A DNA stretch of 64,000 bases from Rhodospirillales bacterium (GTDB taxonomy: Bacteria > Pseudomonadota > Alphaproteobacteria > ATCC43930 > CGMCC-115725). The stretch is from NCBI GenBank assembly GCA_028288725.1, contig JAQGIC010000054.1:1-64000 (forward strand), read 5' to 3'. Below the pieces are notes generated by a model. It was not told the origin of the DNA. It saw only the letters and a list, made by a program, of their open reading frames with translations, and made no database searches. Below, piece after piece: positions 27,268-36,498 of the stretch; positions within the stretch are counted from its first letter, which is position 1; each line of letters starts with the position of its first letter. The position numbers and the translations under genes are program-made.

Positions 27268-28059
27268 TTGAGCGACCCTGGAAACAAGCGCGCGATCGAC
27301 ATGCTCAACAAAGTCCCGGAAGTGACGCTCGCCTTCTGGGTCATCAAGATCATGTCGACGACTGTGGGCGAGACCGGCGCGGACTATCTGGCGGTGCATG
27401 TGGGCCTCGGCACGGCCGTCACGGGCGGGATCATGGCCATCCTCCTGATCATCTCGCTGATCGTGCAGTTGCGGTCGCGGCAATATTCGCCGCCGATCTA
27501 TTGGCTGACCGTCGTCCTCGTGAGCGTGGTCGGCACCCAGATCACCGACGCCCTGACCGATGGGCTCGAGGTCAGCCTCTACATCAGCACGACCGTCTTT
27601 GCGCTGGCCTTGGCCATGACCTTCGCCGTCTGGTATTCGATCGAGCGGACCCTCTCGATCCACACGATCGTCACGCGGCGCCGCGAGCTCTTCTATTGGG
27701 CGGCCATCCTGTTCACCTTCGCCCTGGGGACGGCCGCCGGCGACCTCGCAACGGAAGCGCTGAACCTGGGCTTCACCATCGGCGTCCTGGTGTTCGGCGG
27801 GTTGATCGCGGCGATCGCCGGCGCCTTCTATCTGGGCGCCAATGCGGTCCTCACCTTCTGGCTCGCCTATATCCTGACGCGGCCGTTGGGAGCCTCGCTC
27901 GGCGATCTGCTGTCCCAGTCCCAGAGCTATGGCGGATTGGGGATGGGCACCGTCAACACGAGCATCGTCTTCCTCGTCGTCATCACCACCCTCGTCACAT
28001 TCCTCAGCATCGGCGCGAATGGAGCGAAACCACGCCCGAAAGCGACCGAGGAGGCGTGA
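27268..28059 (+). CDS. COG4705-like multi-pass membrane protein
   Basis: 263 residues with seven to eight hydrophobic segments and the family opening NKVPEVTLAFWVIKIMSTTV followed by GETGADYL. No catalytic motif; function not known. TTG 27268 is the start: AAGGAGG lies seven bases upstream, better than an ATG at 27184 with an unrelated basic tail. The small exported protein at 28128 follows after 68 bases, the pair looking like an operon. The gap 27068-27267 shows nothing else. Confidence 0.82.
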   Translation: MSDPGNKRAIDMLNKVPEVTLAFWVIKIMSTTVGETGADYLAVHVGLGTAVTGGIMAILLIISLIVQLRSRQYSPPIYWLTVVLVSVVGTQITDALTDGLEVSLYISTTVFALALAMTFAVWYSIERTLSIHTIVTRRRELFYWAAILFTFALGTAAGDLATEALNLGFTIGVLVFGGLIAAIAGAFYLGANAVLTFWLAYILTRPLGASLGDLLSQSQSYGGLGMGTVNTSIVFLVVITTLVTFLSIGANGAKPRPKATEEA

Positions 28060-28127
28060 GCCGCCCGATCAAGGAAACCACCCGCCCTGATCGGACGCGT
28101 CCGGGCCGGTAGAGAAAGAGACTTTCG

Positions 28128-28541
28128 ATGAACAAACGCACGCTCGCCCAAACCCTGTTCCTGCTGCCCGTGATCGGAATTCTGGCAGGTGGCGCCGGAG
28201 CCTTGCCGGTTTCGAGCCGGATCATCGCCTCGGCCGAGGCGGCAACGACCTCGAAGATCGGCGATCTCTCGTCCTTCAGGGCCGTCGTCGTCGATACCGC
28301 ATCCCTTGTCGACAAGGGGGACCTTGCCGGCGCGAAGACCCGGATCAAGGACCTCGAGACGTCATGGGACGACGCGGAACCCTCGCTGAAGCCGCGCGCA
28401 CCGACCGACTGGCATACCATCGACAAGGCGATCGATCGTGCGCTGGAGGCGCTGCGGGCCGGCAAGCCGGATGCCGCATCGTGCAAGCAATCCCTGGCCG
28501 ACCTGCTCGCCATCATGGACCGCGCGAGCGGGAGCGCCTGA
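28128..28541 (+). CDS. Small exported helical protein of unknown function
   Basis: 137 residues with a signal peptide or N-terminal anchor (hydrophobic segment 8-28, processing near ASAEA). The mature part is helical with the segment [20 protein letters not shown] and a single Cys in [18 protein letters not shown] do not recognise a characterised family. It follows the COG4705-like membrane gene and is probably its periplasmic partner. Weak purine-rich ribosome-binding site (AGAAAGAGAC). Confidence 0.7.
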   Translation: MNKRTLAQTLFLLPVIGILAGGAGALPVSSRIIASAEAATTSKIGDLSSFRAVVVDTASLVDKGDLAGAKTRIKDLETSWDDAEPSLKPRAPTDWHTIDKAIDRALEALRAGKPDAASCKQSLADLLAIMDRASGSA

Positions 28542-28687
28542 GCTTCCCATCGCCAGGGCCCGGCACGAGAGCAGCCCTTGAAACGCGGCATGTTCGCGGT
28601 GAAGCTATAGGGCAGCACCTCGGTCCCTCACGCCGGTCGGCGCGCGGAACCGAGGCGTCGGCTCTATGTCGGACGAGGAAAGCCACC

Positions 28688-29050
28688 GTGACCGAAGCCT
28701 CCTGCCACTGTGGCGCGGTCCGCCTGGCCTGCGCCGCCGCCCCGATCGAAGTGACCGACTGCAATTGCTCGATCTGCCGCCGCTACGGCGTGCTTTGGGC
28801 GTATTATTCCCCCACAGAGGTCAATCTGATCCCGGCCGACGCCGCGACCGATGTCTATATGTGGGACGATCGGGCCATCGAATTTCATCGCTGCCGGAAT
28901 TGCGGTTGCGTCACCCACTGGTCACCCGCCGATAAAAGCGTCGATCGGATGGGCGTGAATGCCCGGCTCATGCCGCGCGACGCGCTTGCCCGCGCGCGCG
29001 TCCGCATCCTCGACGGTGCCGATACCGAGAGATATCTGGACGAATCCTAG
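28688..29050 (+). CDS. GFA/CENP-V-fold zinc protein
   Basis: 120 residues with the cysteine pattern of the glutathione-dependent formaldehyde-activating (Gfa) fold: CHCG near residue 6, CNCSIC near 28, and CRNCGC near 70. These bind two zinc ions; most members are not proven S-hydroxymethylglutathione synthases, so the activity is open. GTG 28688 is preceded by AGGAAA at seven bases; the longer upstream frame has no supporting features. A hairpin follows at 29081-29098. Confidence 0.88.
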   Translation: MTEASCHCGAVRLACAAAPIEVTDCNCSICRRYGVLWAYYSPTEVNLIPADAATDVYMWDDRAIEFHRCRNCGCVTHWSPADKSVDRMGVNARLMPRDALARARVRILDGADTERYLDES

Positions 29051-29080
29051 GAACGTCTTTCGGCCCGTCCCGACCGGTCT

Positions 29081-29098
29081 TTGCGCGGACCCGCGCAA
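29081..29098 (+). terminator. Possible terminator after the GFA-fold gene
   Basis: TTGCGCG (29081-29087) pairs with CGCGCAA (29092-29098) across GACC, 31 bases after the stop. A short A-run rather than T-run follows further on, so it may work in a factor-dependent way or only shield the 3' end. The rest of 29051-29276 is relatively AT-rich upstream sequence with a GTGGT-TCG-ACCAC palindrome at 29202-29214. Confidence 0.4.
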
Positions 29099-29276
29099 GG
29101 TCTGGCGGGCCCGTTTCCAAGGCACCGCGACAAAAAACCAATCTATACCAATCATCAATCTGAAGATCAGCTTGTCGCAATATTGGCTGCTGTATGTTGC
29201 AGTGGTTCGACCACAGCAAAACCGTGCCGTCGATCGTCAGCGACAGAGAGTGATATTTTGATCGGACGGCCAGAAT

Positions 29277-30809
29277 TTGATTGACCAGTCGTTTTCATTC
29301 GAGGCGGCTCCGGAATTTGTTTCGCCCTCGCAGAGCGTGCGGTGGCGACAGCGATTGGCGACCTTGTCTTTCGCCGTCCTGGCGGTGGCGCTGACCATCC
29401 ATCTGGCCCTGCCGCTGCTGACGCTGACCGCCCCGTTCGATCTCAATTACAACGAAGGCTGGAACGCCTATCACGCGGCCCGGATCCTGGCCGGCGGGCC
29501 GCTCTATACGGGCGATGTGACGGCGCCGGTCAATTATCCCTTCCTGTCGTTCTATCTGACGGCGGCGTTTGCCCCGTGGCTGGGCGGCGTCGTGATCGCC
29601 GGGCGCATCCTCAGTCTGGCGGGCCTGCTGGTCACGGCAGGTGCCGCGGGCTTCATCGTCCAACGGCTGGGCGGCCGCCGGACGGAAGCGGCGATCACCA
29701 TGATAGCGGTGCTCGGGTTCTGGGTCGTTCAGGCGCGCCAATGGACCGCGGTCGACGATCCGCAGGCGCTGGGTCAGGCCTTCATGACGCTGGCGCTCGC
29801 ATGCCATGTCGGCGGGGCCCGGAGCCTGCGCCGGCTGTGGGCGACCGCGCTGCTCGTCGGGCTGGGTGCCTTCACCAAGCACAATCTCATCGCGATCCCG
29901 GTCGCCATCACGCTGGATCTGGCCCTTCATCAACGCCGGTCGCTCCTGCCCTGGCTTGGTGGCGTCGTCGGAACGCTCGGCGCCTTGGCCGGGATTTCGC
30001 ATCTGGTGGCCGGCGGCGACTTCCTGAGGGAGATGCTGGCGCCCAGGGCCTGGCATTTCATCAACCTCGAACGCCATACGCGCAAATTCCTGATCGGCTT
30101 CAAGCTCCCGTTCGTTGCCATGCTGCTGCTCGTGGGCGGGTCGTGCCTGGAACGCGGCACCAAGCTGGTCGGTCTCTATTTCGTGACGGCCTTCCTCGCC
30201 GGGTTGGGCTTTTCCGGCGGCGACGGTGTTTCGTTCAATATCTATCTCGACACCACGGTGGCCCTGGCGATCGGCGTCGGCCTGGCCTTGAGCCACTGGC
30301 GCGGCTGGCTTGACGACGGACCGCAGTGGCGGCGCCTGTTCCGCGCGCTGCTGCCGCTTCTGCTGCTCTCGCCGCTCATCACCCGGGCGAGCGACCCGCT
30401 GGTCCGGCTGCGCGTGCTCGGCAGCGAAGGCATGCCGATCGCGACCGCGGCGGCGGACTTCGCCCGGAACAAGGCCATCGTGGAACGGCAGCCGGGACCG
30501 GCGATCTGCGAGAACCTGTTGCTGTGCTTCGCGGCCGACAAGCCGCTCAGCCTCGACCCGTTCAACTCATACGAAGCCTTTACCGCCGGCCACGCCGACG
30601 ACACCGCCCTCGTCCAGGCCGTGGCCCGGGGGACATACGGCGCGATCGAAGTGCGCCAACCGATCCGCTTCCAAACCAACGGGCAGGGCGGCAGGACGAT
30701 CGATCTCGATCCGCCCATCCGGTTCACGGATCGATTCTATGCGGCGGTGGCCGACCACTACCGCATTATCGTCGAGAATTCCGCCGGCGTGGTCTACGTG
30801 CCGCGGTAG
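29277..30809 (+). CDS. GT-C-type membrane glycosyltransferase (PMT-like)
   Basis: 510 residues with about ten membrane segments, a first luminal loop with DLNYNEGWNAYHA (acidic residues in the position of the GT-C catalytic site) and a soluble C-terminal region after residue 360. This architecture is that of lipid-linked sugar transferases such as ArnT/PMT-like proteins, acting on the periplasmic side. Substrate unknown. The start is uncertain: TTG 29277 is the first option and no good ribosome-binding site is visible. The NRAMP-like gene follows about 60-100 bases later. Confidence 0.72.
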   Translation: MIDQSFSFEAAPEFVSPSQSVRWRQRLATLSFAVLAVALTIHLALPLLTLTAPFDLNYNEGWNAYHAARILAGGPLYTGDVTAPVNYPFLSFYLTAAFAPWLGGVVIAGRILSLAGLLVTAGAAGFIVQRLGGRRTEAAITMIAVLGFWVVQARQWTAVDDPQALGQAFMTLALACHVGGARSLRRLWATALLVGLGAFTKHNLIAIPVAITLDLALHQRRSLLPWLGGVVGTLGALAGISHLVAGGDFLREMLAPRAWHFINLERHTRKFLIGFKLPFVAMLLLVGGSCLERGTKLVGLYFVTAFLAGLGFSGGDGVSFNIYLDTTVALAIGVGLALSHWRGWLDDGPQWRRLFRALLPLLLLSPLITRASDPLVRLRVLGSEGMPIATAAADFARNKAIVERQPGPAICENLLLCFAADKPLSLDPFNSYEAFTAGHADDTALVQAVARGTYGAIEVRQPIRFQTNGQGGRTIDLDPPIRFTDRFYAAVADHYRIIVENSAGVVYVPR

Positions 30810-30911
30810 GCAGCGCGGCGGCGGGGCATGGTATATGCGTAGCTCGATATCTGCTGAGGAGCGAAAGCCCTGTCGAAGCGAACCAGCCCTGCCGACAGAT
30901 CGACCCGGCCG

Positions 30912-32174
30912 GTGACAATCGGTCGTCTCAATTTCCTGCGACACCTCGGGCCGGGGCTGATCAGCGGCGTCTCGGATGACGACCCGAGCGGCATCGCGAC
31001 CTACTCCCAGGCCGGCGCGATGCTGGGCTACGCCGCCTGCTGGATCATGCTGCTGTGCTATCCGCTGATGGCGATCACCCAGGAGATCAGTGCGCGCATC
31101 GGGCGTGCGACCGGGACCGGTGTGGTCGGGATCATCCGGCGCCACTATCCGCCGTGGGTGCTGAAGCCGATCGTCGGGCTTGTGGTCTTCGCCAATGTGG
31201 TCAACCTCGGTGCCGATCTCGGTGCGATGGCGGATGTGCTCCGCCTGCTGGTCGGCGGCTCGCCCCATCTTTATGTGGTGCTGTTCGGCGGGCTCTGCGC
31301 CAGCCTGCTGACCTTCGTCCGCTTCGAACGCTATGTCTGGTTCATGAAATGGGCGTCCCTGTCGCTGTTCGCCTATTTCCTGACTGCCTTCAGCGTGCCG
31401 ATCCCGTGGGGGCGCGTGCTGTATCACACGCTGGTGCCGTCGCTGCCGCTCAGCGCTTCGGCCGTCGCGGTTTTCGTCGCCGTCATGGGTACCTCGATCA
31501 GCCCCTATCTGTTCGTCTGGCAATCTTCGCTCGAGGGGGAACGGGCGCGCGGCCTGCCGAAGCTCCGGCGCCATAGCGCCACCGGCATGCTGGCGAACGA
31601 AGAGGTCAATCGGATCCGCATCGACACCTACATCGGCATGGCGGTCGCTACCCTCGTCGCCTATGCGGTCATCGTCACCGTCGCCTCGACTTTGCATGCG
31701 TCCGGCATGACCGAAATCGCGACCAGCGCCGAAGCCGCCGAAGCCCTTCGGCCTGCGACCGGACCGTTCGCCTATGCGGTGTTCTCGCTCGGCATCATCG
31801 GCACCGGCCTGCTCGCCGTGCCGATGCTGGCCGGTTCGGCCGCCTATGCCATCGCCGAGGGACGGCGCTGGCCGGTCGGCCTCGCCCGGGCGCCGCATGA
31901 GGCCAAGGCCTTCTATGGCTGCATTCTGGCCGCCACCGTGGCCGGCGTCGCGATGAATTTCGCGCGGATCGATCCGATTCAGGCGCTGCTCTGGAGCGCC
32001 GTGATCAACGGATTGCTGGCGGTCCCCGTGCTCGCGCTGATGATGCGGATCGCGGTCGAGCCGGCGATCATGGGCCGATTGGTCCTCGGCAGACGGCTGA
32101 AGCTGCTTGGCTGGGCGGCGACCGGGATCATGGCGGCGACGGCCTTGGCACTTCTGCTGACGCTCGGGCAATAG
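30912..32174 (+). CDS. NRAMP-related metal transporter with altered metal-site motifs
   Basis: 420 residues, eleven membrane helices, clear NRAMP fold: GPGLISGVSDDDPSGIATYS in helix 1 and VAVMGTSISPYLFVWQSS in helix 6. Classical Nramps have DPGN in helix 1 and a Met-Pro-His motif in helix 6; here these read DPSG and SPY, so the substrate may not be Mn or Fe. Proton-coupled inner-membrane transport is expected from the family. GTG 30912 is a conservative start. An in-frame CTG at 30870 has a better-placed ribosome-binding site (GAGGAG, eight bases), which would add 14 residues. Confidence 0.87.
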   Translation: MTIGRLNFLRHLGPGLISGVSDDDPSGIATYSQAGAMLGYAACWIMLLCYPLMAITQEISARIGRATGTGVVGIIRRHYPPWVLKPIVGLVVFANVVNLGADLGAMADVLRLLVGGSPHLYVVLFGGLCASLLTFVRFERYVWFMKWASLSLFAYFLTAFSVPIPWGRVLYHTLVPSLPLSASAVAVFVAVMGTSISPYLFVWQSSLEGERARGLPKLRRHSATGMLANEEVNRIRIDTYIGMAVATLVAYAVIVTVASTLHASGMTEIATSAEAAEALRPATGPFAYAVFSLGIIGTGLLAVPMLAGSAAYAIAEGRRWPVGLARAPHEAKAFYGCILAATVAGVAMNFARIDPIQALLWSAVINGLLAVPVLALMMRIAVEPAIMGRLVLGRRLKLLGWAATGIMAATALALLLTLGQ

Positions 32175-32306
32175 TCCGCCATATTAATGAGTTGTGGTAA
32201 AATTAGACGGGTTTATTCGCCCTATTTTACCGCTTGGGGGCAGCCCCGATGGGCGCTATGACATATTTTAAGATCATGCATGACGACGATATGGGAAGAG
32301 TGGGAC

Positions 32307-33314
32307 ATGCTGAATTCTAATGTCGCCGTATGGGGCGCTGTCATTTTGACCACCGGCCTGGTGGTCGCGGCTTCCCCCGCCCGTGCCGAGCCGCTCGCCG
32401 ATCCGACGAGCATCTGGACGTTGCAGGACGAGAATTCCTCGATCACCACGTCGAAGCTGAACGACAAATATTACGTGAACGGATTGCGGCTCGGCTGGAC
32501 CTCGCCGACCGACGATCTGCCGGGCTTCGTCTCCCGCATCGGCCATGGCTTCTGGGGCGATGGCCAGCAGCGGCTGTCGATCGATCTGTCGCAATCGATC
32601 TATACGCCGGCCAACACGCTGGCCGTGCCGCCCGATCCGAAGGACCGGCCCTATGCCGGCGTGCTGCTGCTCGGCGCCACGCTGACCCAGGACACCGACG
32701 ATTCACGCCGCGTGATCGGCGTGCAGGCCGGTCTGGTCGGGCCGGATGCCCTGGGCCGGCAGGTCCAGAACGGCTTTCACGACGTCATCGGCTATGGCAA
32801 AACCAAGGGTTGGCACTATCAGCTCCGCGACGAGCCGCTGGCCGAATTGCTGGGGCAGCGCGTCTGGCGCCTGCCGATCGCTCAATTCGGCGGTCTGGAA
32901 ACCGATGCGCTGCCGCAGATCGAAGGCGGCGTCGGCAATCTCCGCGTCTATGGGCTGACCGGGTCGGTGTTCCGGATCGGCCAGGGCCTCGATTCCGATT
33001 TCGGCGCGGCCCGGATGCGGCCGGGCCTGACCGGCTCCGACGCCTATGTCGCGACCCGGCCGTTCGGCTGGTATCTGTTTGCGGGCGTCGACGGACAAGT
33101 GGTCGCCCATGACGTGACGATCGACGGCAATACTTTCCGGACCAGCCCCAACGCCCATCGTGAACCGTTCGTCGGCGAATTCGAGGGCGGCTTGGCGATC
33201 CTGGTCGCCGGCACGCGCATCTCCTACACCCATGTCCTGCAGAGCGAAGAAGTCCGCGGACAGCATGGCGGCCTGCACCAGTTCGGCTCGCTGACGCTCT
33301 CCGTGCATTTCTGA
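32307..33314 (+). CDS. LpxR-like lipid A deacylase (DUF2219), outer membrane
   Basis: 335 residues. Signal peptide from ATG 32307 ends near SPARA. Family signatures follow: ENSSITTSKLNDKYYVNGLR, DRPYAGVLLLGATL, and KGWHYQLRDEP, then alternating beta-barrel strands to a terminal Phe (LTLSVHF), the usual end of outer-membrane barrels. LpxR removes the 3'-acyloxyacyl chain of lipid A at the outer leaflet. An upstream ATG at 32280 is possible but would put extra acidic residues before the signal peptide. Its own promoter region is 32175-32306, which is AT-rich. Confidence 0.88.
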   Translation: MLNSNVAVWGAVILTTGLVVAASPARAEPLADPTSIWTLQDENSSITTSKLNDKYYVNGLRLGWTSPTDDLPGFVSRIGHGFWGDGQQRLSIDLSQSIYTPANTLAVPPDPKDRPYAGVLLLGATLTQDTDDSRRVIGVQAGLVGPDALGRQVQNGFHDVIGYGKTKGWHYQLRDEPLAELLGQRVWRLPIAQFGGLETDALPQIEGGVGNLRVYGLTGSVFRIGQGLDSDFGAARMRPGLTGSDAYVATRPFGWYLFAGVDGQVVAHDVTIDGNTFRTSPNAHREPFVGEFEGGLAILVAGTRISYTHVLQSEEVRGQHGGLHQFGSLTLSVHF

Positions 33315-33431
33315 GGAACCTCGGAAGCCCCGGCCCGCGATCGGCGGGCCGGGGACTGTTGCGGACCCGCGAGATCGTGCAAGTTGTCGCGGGACCGCCA
33401 TCGGGTGCGGGCGACAGACGAGGGTGACGCG

Positions 33432-35483
33432 TTGGTCCGCTGGTTGAAGCTGTGTCTGCCGCTTTCCCTGCTGCTGCTTCCGCTCGGCGCGGCGCTGGCC
33501 GCCACGACCGAGAGCAAACCCGCCATCGTCCTGCAACTGCCGCCGAGCATGAGCGCCGATGACGTCCGGCAGTTGTTGAGCGGCCTGGAAAGCAAGGGCG
33601 CCACCGTGACGCCGCAACCGGGCGCAGTCGTCGCCGGGGAGCCCGTGGTTCGGCAGATCTGGACCCGCCTGCGCCAAGCGGCACCGAAGCTGCCGGAGCT
33701 GCGCGCCCTGCCCGAGCGCTGGCGCGCGACGCTCGCGGCGGAACGGCAATCGGACGAGGGATTCTGGCCGAAGCTGGTCGGATTGCTGGCGGGGTCCCTG
33801 TTGCTGGAATGGGCGATCCGCCGGGCCTTGCCGGCTCTGGTCCCTCGATTGCGCGTCGAACCCGGCCTGCCGCTGCATCGCGCCTTCCTCCGGCATTTCA
33901 TCAGCCTGGCCTTGGGCCTCGCCGGCTTCACCATCGTCCTGCGCCTGGGCGGCGGATTGCTCGGCCAGAATTCGCCCTTCTTGACGGCGACGGCCACCCA
34001 GATCGTCGACAGCGCCGTCCGCTGGCGGCTCGCGGCGGCCTTCTTGCTCTTGCTGGTCGCTCCTGCCCTGCCGGTCGCCCGGCCCCTGCATGTCGACGAC
34101 GCCGGCGCGCTCAGCACCTGGCGCTGGGTGTCGCTCTATCTGATCTATGCGGCGGCGCTCGTGCCCGCGGTCTGGCTGGTCGGCCGGATCGGCGGCGATG
34201 CGGACCTGGCGCTGGATCTGACGTTGGGCCTGGCGCTCGTCGCCACGCTTTACAAGATCGCGATGTTCTTCCATCTGCGCGCGCCGGTCGCGGCCGCGAT
34301 CCTGGTGGCGGGCGGCGATCATCCGAGCCGCGCGCGCCGGACCGCCGCCGCGACCTGGCATTGGTTCTTCATCGCCCTCACGCTCGTCGTGTTCGTGCTG
34401 GCGCTGACGCAATACATCATCGGCAACAATACCGAGGCCGGGGCGGCCGCCGCGGCGCTGCAGGCCGTCATCGTCGGCATGGCGTTGGCCTGGGCCGCCA
34501 AGCAGCGCTTCATCGCGGAATATGCCCGCCACGCGCCGCATCATTGGTGGCGCCCGGTCGTCAATCACGCCGTCGACATGATCGTGTTCTTCGGCGGCTT
34601 CGTCTGGCTGGCGCGGCTGTGGGGTTACGATCTGCTGGAGCCCGGCGCGGACGGCTTCGCCGCGACCACGCTCAGGCCGATCTTCCGCGCCCTGGTCACG
34701 CTGGCCGTCGCCTGGCTGGTCTGGAGCGCCATCGGCGGCTTCCTCAAGGAGCGCGCGCCGCGCCACGCCGGCGGCCCGGTCGAAGAGGACGCGGCGGTCG
34801 AAACCGGCATGACCCGGCTCGCGACCCTGCTGCCGCTGATCCGCAACACCTTGGCGATAGCGATCTTCTTCCTGGGCGCGATGATCGCGCTGGGCGACCT
34901 GGGCGTCGATATCGGACCGCTGCTGGCCGGGGCCGGCGTCGTCGGCATCGCGCTGGGCTTCGGCGCCCAGGCGCTGGTGCGCGACGTCATCGCCGGGCTG
35001 TTCTTCCTGATCGACGATGCGTTTCGCTTCGGCGAATATATCGATACCGGCCGCCTGAAAGGCACGGTCGAGGCGATCTCGATCCGTTCGCTCAGGCTCC
35101 GGCATCAGAATGGCCAGGTCCATACCATTCCGTTCGGCCAGATCCAGGCGGTCACCAACAGCAGCCGCGACTGGGCGATCATCAAGTTCAACCTGCATAT
35201 CGCGCCGGACAGCGATCTGGAACTGGTGCGCAAGACGATCAAGCAGCTGGGGCTCTCGCTGCTCGAGGACCCGGAGATCGGCGGGGATTTCATCCAGCCG
35301 CTGAAGATGCAGGGCGTGGTCGACGTGACCCAGGGCGCCATCATGATCCGGTGCAAATTCACCGCCCGGCCGATCCGCCCGTCGTTCCTCAGGCGTCAGG
35401 CCCTGCGCGACATCATCCAGCATTTCGGCGCGGCCGGCATCGCCTTCGCGACGCCGCCGGCCAACGCCTCCAACCCCTTGTGA
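33432..35483 (+). CDS. MscS-family mechanosensitive channel, large type
   Basis: About 683 residues. Signal peptide (VRWLKLCLPLSLLLLPLG...ALA), periplasmic region to about 115, around ten membrane helices, then the MscS pore and beta domain: GPLLAGAGVVGIALGFGAQA, LVRDVIAGLFFLIDDAFRFG, and IPFGQIQAVTNSSRDW. It opens on membrane tension to release solutes on osmotic downshock. TTG 33432 has AGGGTG at five bases and puts the signal peptide first. The stop overlaps a GTG of the next gene. Confidence 0.92.
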   Translation: MVRWLKLCLPLSLLLLPLGAALAATTESKPAIVLQLPPSMSADDVRQLLSGLESKGATVTPQPGAVVAGEPVVRQIWTRLRQAAPKLPELRALPERWRATLAAERQSDEGFWPKLVGLLAGSLLLEWAIRRALPALVPRLRVEPGLPLHRAFLRHFISLALGLAGFTIVLRLGGGLLGQNSPFLTATATQIVDSAVRWRLAAAFLLLLVAPALPVARPLHVDDAGALSTWRWVSLYLIYAAALVPAVWLVGRIGGDADLALDLTLGLALVATLYKIAMFFHLRAPVAAAILVAGGDHPSRARRTAAATWHWFFIALTLVVFVLALTQYIIGNNTEAGAAAAALQAVIVGMALAWAAKQRFIAEYARHAPHHWWRPVVNHAVDMIVFFGGFVWLARLWGYDLLEPGADGFAATTLRPIFRALVTLAVAWLVWSAIGGFLKERAPRHAGGPVEEDAAVETGMTRLATLLPLIRNTLAIAIFFLGAMIALGDLGVDIGPLLAGAGVVGIALGFGAQALVRDVIAGLFFLIDDAFRFGEYIDTGRLKGTVEAISIRSLRLRHQNGQVHTIPFGQIQAVTNSSRDWAIIKFNLHIAPDSDLELVRKTIKQLGLSLLEDPEIGGDFIQPLKMQGVVDVTQGAIMIRCKFTARPIRPSFLRRQALRDIIQHFGAAGIAFATPPANASNPL

Positions 35484-35491
35484 GCGCGCCC

Positions 35492-36433
35492 ATGATCCCG
35501 CCCGAAGCGACCACGCCCGAAGCCCGTCTCGCCGAGGCCGTCCGCAGCCATGACGACGATCCCTGGGGCGCCCGCGCGCTGCTGATGCCCTTACCCGGCC
35601 AGTTGACGGAACCCGACGATCTGGCCCGTCTCGCCTGGCTCGCGGTCCATGTGCTGGGCGGGTTGCTGAAGCGTTGGCCCGAGGCGCTGGCGATCTGCGG
35701 CCAGGCGGTTGCCGCCGCCGGAGCCCCCCGCGCCGACATGCTGCGCAGCCTGGCCGCCTGCGCCACGCTCGCCGGCGACGCGCTCGAGGCGGCAAAGGCC
35801 GAGCAGGATCTGGCCGCGATCCTGGGCGCGCCCACCGCCGATTGCGCCGTCCTCATCCGCCTGGCCGTGATCGAGCAGGACCTGGGCAAGGACAAGCTCG
35901 ACCGCTGGCTGCCGTTGCTGGACGCCGCCGCCGCCCGGGCCGAGCCGATCGAGCGGCCCGCGGAACTGGTTCGCCTCCTTGCCATCACCGCCAACAACAG
36001 CGCCAGCCTGATCCTGGAGTGGCATCCCGCCGCGAGCGGTGAGACCGCGCGGGTGATGGAACGGGTGGCACGGCTCAGCTTTCGGTGCTGGCACGCGGTC
36101 GGCACCTGGGTCCAGCACGAGCGCGCGCATTATCTGATGGCGCTGGTGCTGAACGCGACCGGCCAGTGGCCGGCGGCGGCCGAGCATGCGCGGTCGGGAC
36201 TGGCCCTGATCCGGGCACATGAGCCGCAACCGATCGACAGCTGCTTTCACCAGCTCGCCCTCGCCCGCGCGCTTGGGGCCCTGGTCGATACCGCCGGCAG
36301 CGCCGCGGCGCTGGCCGAGGCCGCGGCATCGGCAGCCGGGTTCGACGATTATTGGCAGGCCGAGTACCGCAAGACCCTGGCGGCGATCCAGGCCGCTGTC
36401 ATGCCGCCTGGATCGCCGCCAGGAAGCCCGTGA
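35492..36433 (+). CDS. TPR-like helical-repeat protein of unknown function
   Basis: About 313 residues, almost all helix with Ala/Leu-rich TPR-like repeats (for example WPEALAICGQAVAAAGAPRA and WPAAAEHARSGLALIRAHEP). No signal peptide, membrane segment or catalytic motif, so probably a cytoplasmic scaffold or regulator. ATG 35492 is used; GTG 35480, overlapping the MscS stop as GTGA, would allow translational coupling and add four residues. Its link to the channel is positional only. Confidence 0.72.
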   Translation: MIPPEATTPEARLAEAVRSHDDDPWGARALLMPLPGQLTEPDDLARLAWLAVHVLGGLLKRWPEALAICGQAVAAAGAPRADMLRSLAACATLAGDALEAAKAEQDLAAILGAPTADCAVLIRLAVIEQDLGKDKLDRWLPLLDAAAARAEPIERPAELVRLLAITANNSASLILEWHPAASGETARVMERVARLSFRCWHAVGTWVQHERAHYLMALVLNATGQWPAAAEHARSGLALIRAHEPQPIDSCFHQLALARALGALVDTAGSAAALAEAAASAAGFDDYWQAEYRKTLAAIQAAVMPPGSPPGSP

Positions 36434-36498
36434 CCTGGGCTTGAAGAGCGGCGGATTGGCGCGACAATCAGACCGAACCGGTTTGATCGGATTAGGCT

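Noticed and set aside
33809-35479. A plus-strand frame that runs through the MscS gene and joins the downstream TPR-like protein as one 874-residue product
   Set aside because: Only the part after 35480 looks like a protein; before it the frame is a shifted shadow of MscS.
32703-35795. A minus-strand open frame of about 1,000 codons opposite the LpxR-like and MscS genes
   Set aside because: It is rich in Arg, Asp, Gln and Gly without any domain, as antisense frames in high-GC genes are; the plus-strand genes have clear families.
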